Assembly: GCF_001429505.1 (NCBI RefSeq) | Contig: NZ_LMJW01000018.1 | Span: forward strand, 460,905-517,496 | DNA from: Allobosea sp. Root483D1 | GTDB taxonomy: Bacteria; Pseudomonadota; Alphaproteobacteria; Rhizobiales; Beijerinckiaceae | Direction of reading: 5' to 3' | Length of the DNA stretch: 56,592 bases | Shown: one piece after another, positions 54,901-56,592 of the stretch | How the letters are laid out: each line of letters starts with the position of its first letter | How positions within the stretch are numbered: the stretch's first letter is position 1 | Translations under genes and position numbers: made by a program | Notes under the pieces: model-generated | Seen by the model: the letters and a program-made list of their open reading frames with translations, nothing else | What the model was told of the DNA's origin: nothing | Database searches by the model: none

Positions 54901-56592
54901 CAGATTGGCGCCGGGGGGCCCCCACCAAACTTCGGCGCTTCGGTCACCGTTGCCGATGGCGCGGCGCTCGCGCTGGCCTCGGGCGATCTCTTTATCGACA
55001 CGCCCGGTACGCTCAATATCGGCAATGGCGGCAAGGCGGGCACGGTCACGCTCGCCGCCGGCGCGATCCTCAACGACGGCGCGATCGTCGCCGATTTCAC
55101 CGACAGCGCGACGCTGGCGGCGGTGGTCGACGGCGCAGGCACGCTTACCAAGCGCGGTTCGGGCACGCTGACGCTGACGGGGACCAACACCTATTCCGGT
55201 GCGACCACGGTCACGGGCGGCAAGCTGGTGGTGAACGGCTCGACTGCCAATTCGGTGGTGACGCTCGCCGGTGGCGCGCTCGGCGGCTCGGGCACGGTCG
55301 GCGGCATCGTCACCACTGCCGGCGGCATGGTCGCGCCAGGCAACTCGATCGGGACGCTGAACGTCGCGGGCAATGTCTCCTTCGCTGGTGGATCGACCTA
55401 TCAGGTCGAGATCAACCCCGCCGGCCAGGGCGACAAGATCGTTGCGACCGGCGTGGCGACGCTCTCGGGCGGCACGGTCCAGGTCCTGGCCGAGAGGGGC
55501 AGCTACGCCGCGAGCACCAATTACACCATCCTGACCGCCGCCGGCGGGGTCAGCGGCCGCTTCGGCGATGTGACCTCAGACCTGGTCTTCCTGGCGCCGT
55601 CGCTGGCCTATGACAGCAACAACGTCATCCTGACCATGACCCGGACGGCCACGAGCTTCGTGGATGTGGCGGGGACGCGCAATCAGGCCTCGATCGGGCA
55701 TGCCGCCGAGGCGCTAGGCGCCGGCAATCCGATCTATGATACGCTGCTCTCAGGCACGGTGGCCGAGGCCCGCGCCGGCTTCGACCTGCTGTCCGGCGAG
55801 GCGCATGCGCAAGGCGTCTCGGTGATGATCGACGAGAGCCGGCTGGTGCGCGAGACGATCCTGTCGCATCTGCGTGGGCCGTTGCTGACCCCGCCGGGTG
55901 GGCAGGTCGCGGCCTCGTTCAGCGCCGACCTGCCTGGCCGCAAGGGCGCGGTGCTGATGGCCGCGCCGATCCCGCAGCCGCGCTACAGCTTCTGGGGCGA
56001 GGCTTTTGGCGGCACCGGCAACACCGATGCCGACGGCAATGCCGCGAGCCAGTCGCGCCGCACCGGCGGGGCCCTGCTCGGCGCCGATTTGATGCTCTAC
56101 GACGCGCCCGGCTCCTCGCTGAAGCTCGGCGTCGCCGGCGGCTACAGCCAGTCGCGCTTCGATCTCGATGCCCGCCGCTCCTCGGGCAAGCTCGATAGCG
56201 GTCATGCCGCGCTCTATGCCGGCGCCCGCTTCGGCAATCTGCGCTTCGATGCCGGCGCGGCCTATAGCTGGTCGGAGAGTGATATCCGCCGCCAGGTCGC
56301 GATCCGCGGCTTCGGCGACAGCTTGCGGCTGCAGCGTCCGGGCTCGGTGGCGCAGGGCTTCGCCGAGCTCGGCTATGCCTTCGCCTTCACTGGCTTTGCG
56401 CTCGAACCCTTCGCGCAGCTTGCCTTGATCCGGGTCTCGACCGAGGCCGGCACCGAGCGCGGCGGCGTTGCGGCACTGCGCGTCCTCTCCTCCGAGCAGA
56501 CGCTGGGCTTCACGACGCTCGGCCTCAGAGCCGAGGCGCAGATCGGGGCGATGCCCTTGTTCGCCCGCGGCCTGATCGGCTGGCGTCACGGT
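51934..56592 (+). CDS. Autotransporter adhesin-like protein, glycine-rich (3' end outside window)
   Basis: An open frame of 1553 codons running past the window end. Start at ATG 51934, or GTG 51982, which has a GGGGGGA site. The signal peptide ends at GPALA-NG. Residues 60-280 are Gly/Ala/Asn-rich, PGRS-like. The passenger then shows PATR-type repeats: TVTLTGANTYTGGTT (about 350), TLILTGTNFFTGGTT and TLTLTGTNTYSGATT (about 1079), with beta-helix sequence between. The outer-membrane barrel begins at SFWGEAFGG (about 1352) and about 200 of its residues are seen. A type Va secreted surface protein. A CSC pair (871-873) is unusual for an autotransporter passenger. Confidence 0.88.
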   Translation, partial: MAQPHLQVVRQSGGTSVESVLAAEVGRPSAARLRSRLCAGTALVLLCTSLAGPALANGGAGGGTVNGAGGNGGADNLTSAGDPGIAGSNTIPGAGGGGGGGAGSGTGGAGGAGVTTLDGTSGSGGAGGAHGYVGGAIPVGAAPGGAGVDGGNGLYNNGAANVGGGGGGAGGYGAVVTAAGSSGTVSGTFTGGAGGAGGNAGVSGSGSMGFGRGGSGGSGGAGLAFTAGGATLTVIGTVQGGNGGAAGASGSFGGAAAPTAGAGGEGIVGSNLTITNRGTIAGGVSGGGTQAAAIHFTGGSNTLSFGNATSGLTGGIVIDSGTLTFNQSSAVTVGNVISGGGSVTKDGAGTVTLTGANTYTGGTTLNQGTLSISSNGNLGNASGGLTFGGASILQVTSSFTTARTTTLNANGTVEVTAGQNFTMGGAIFGAGGLAKTGSGTLILTGTNFFTGGTTISEGVVSISSDANLGGGGVTISSGSAYVPSTGLGAEATLRVTANTSMSRTIDFASFGGRIDIAGGTATTLTGSITGAPGASFIKQGGGTLLLTGDSSGFLGTTRVNDGTLRIAAGGQLGNAVQGAGYISNGATVVVTDTGSTWTTFGSIIVGDSGAGTLRIENGGKVSSGGTGIVGAGGASSVTITGAGGGTASEWDNRTAQLYVGHFNSGTLTVSDGGILRVGGGTGTVTAGLSIGGAGGTINIGAAEGGVATQAGQILAGTVDLVASASQLVFNHTGAGYSFASDITGAGSVRQVAGVTILTGNDNDYSGATQVLGGRLVAGSAGGFSYNSDYTVAAGATLEVGSGAFSVAEIGSLAGAGAVEIATGQTLAIVGLSGQVKTFSGSFSGDGSLQFSGTGAQIYTGTGTLGRGLSVCSCLGSTGSFIIRGGSLTLGDIIMVVGGTLVVDQGGRLDNGGAPLLASSTVRIDGAGTRVTVGDTLVQGAGDPVMMTISGGAMLTSNASFLANGVVGLGATAAVLVTGAGSRWDVGGGLQIGAGGPPPNFGASVTVADGAALALASGDLFIDTPGTLNIGNGGKAGTVTLAAGAILNDGAIVADFTDSATLAAVVDGAGTLTKRGSGTLTLTGTNTYSGATTVTGGKLVVNGSTANSVVTLAGGALGGSGTVGGIVTTAGGMVAPGNSIGTLNVAGNVSFAGGSTYQVEINPAGQGDKIVATGVATLSGGTVQVLAERGSYAASTNYTILTAAGGVSGRFGDVTSDLVFLAPSLAYDSNNVILTMTRTATSFVDVAGTRNQASIGHAAEALGAGNPIYDTLLSGTVAEARAGFDLLSGEAHAQGVSVMIDESRLVRETILSHLRGPLLTPPGGQVAASFSADLPGRKGAVLMAAPIPQPRYSFWGEAFGGTGNTDADGNAASQSRRTGGALLGADLMLYDAPGSSLKLGVAGGYSQSRFDLDARRSSGKLDSGHAALYAGARFGNLRFDAGAAYSWSESDIRRQVAIRGFGDSLRLQRPGSVAQGFAELGYAFAFTGFALEPFAQLALIRVSTEAGTERGGVAALRVLSSEQTLGFTTLGLRAEAQIGAMPLFARGLIGWRHG

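Overview
The window is a high-GC stretch of core chromosome from an alphaproteobacterium. The best fit is the order Hyphomicrobiales, and Bosea or a close relative is my guess from gene content, not from any search. Supporting signs are a circularly permuted two-piece tmRNA gene, SspB with the fumC-DUF4169-RHH cluster, ArgO/ArgP, several kinds of short palindromic intergenic repeat, and densely packed genes with many ATGA or GTGA overlaps. I see no insertion sequence, prophage, CRISPR array or rRNA operon. Both ends cut a gene: the 5' end an AsmA-like protein, the 3' end a large autotransporter.

Layout. 0-6.6 kb: AsmA-like tail with a hexad-repeat helix, divergent argO/argP, the minus-strand sspB-fumC-DUF4169-RHH operon, the permuted ssrA gene just upstream of sspB, and a PepSY protein. 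6.9-14.3 kb: thyA-GNAT-folA, a HigBA-type toxin-antitoxin pair, hflK-hflC, a DUF2065 protein, a DegP/Do protease and a small cupin. 14.3-26.1 kb: serB and miaA, then the branched-chain amino-acid region: ilvB behind a Leu/Ile/Val leader peptide and attenuator, an Asp/Glu racemase and a GST-like gene coupled to ilvN, an FAD monooxygenase, AraC, HAD, DUF924 and TetR genes, and ilvC. 26.1-28.5 kb: three tiny membrane proteins, a DUF1127 gene behind a double inverted repeat, a ComEA-like protein and a DedA protein. 28.7-34.6 kb: an SsuBC/TauBC-type ABC transporter whose binding-protein gene is separated from it by two other genes, then a Tat-type cupin. 34.7-43.3 kb: small unknowns, then a tightly coupled run of pdxY, an EEP nuclease-like gene, PhzF, NUDIX and M3 peptidase, then lipoproteins and DUF1275. 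43.4-56.6 kb: an unknown gene, leuA behind a leucine-rich leader peptide, a TPR protein, an NCS2 permease, tRNA-Lys(CUU), a GMC oxidoreductase and the autotransporter.

How it works together. IlvB/IlvN, IlvC and LeuA cover acetolactate synthesis, reductoisomerisation and the first committed leucine step. Both entry genes (ilvB and leuA) carry short leader peptides rich in the end-product codons, which points to ribosome-mediated attenuation at two places in the pathway. ThyA and FolA form the thymidylate/folate cycle. tmRNA and SspB are the tag and its ClpXP adaptor, encoded side by side. HflK/HflC and DegP form a membrane and periplasmic quality-control block.

The least routine signals are the two leader-peptide attenuators, the ssrA-sspB adjacency, three GATTCAA copies at exact 21-bp spacing, paired TGACA-N5-TGTCA operators before the DUF1127 gene, a cluster of three single-pass microproteins, and the glycine-rich autotransporter with a CxC motif. 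I did not find a clearly new multi-gene defence or biosynthetic system.
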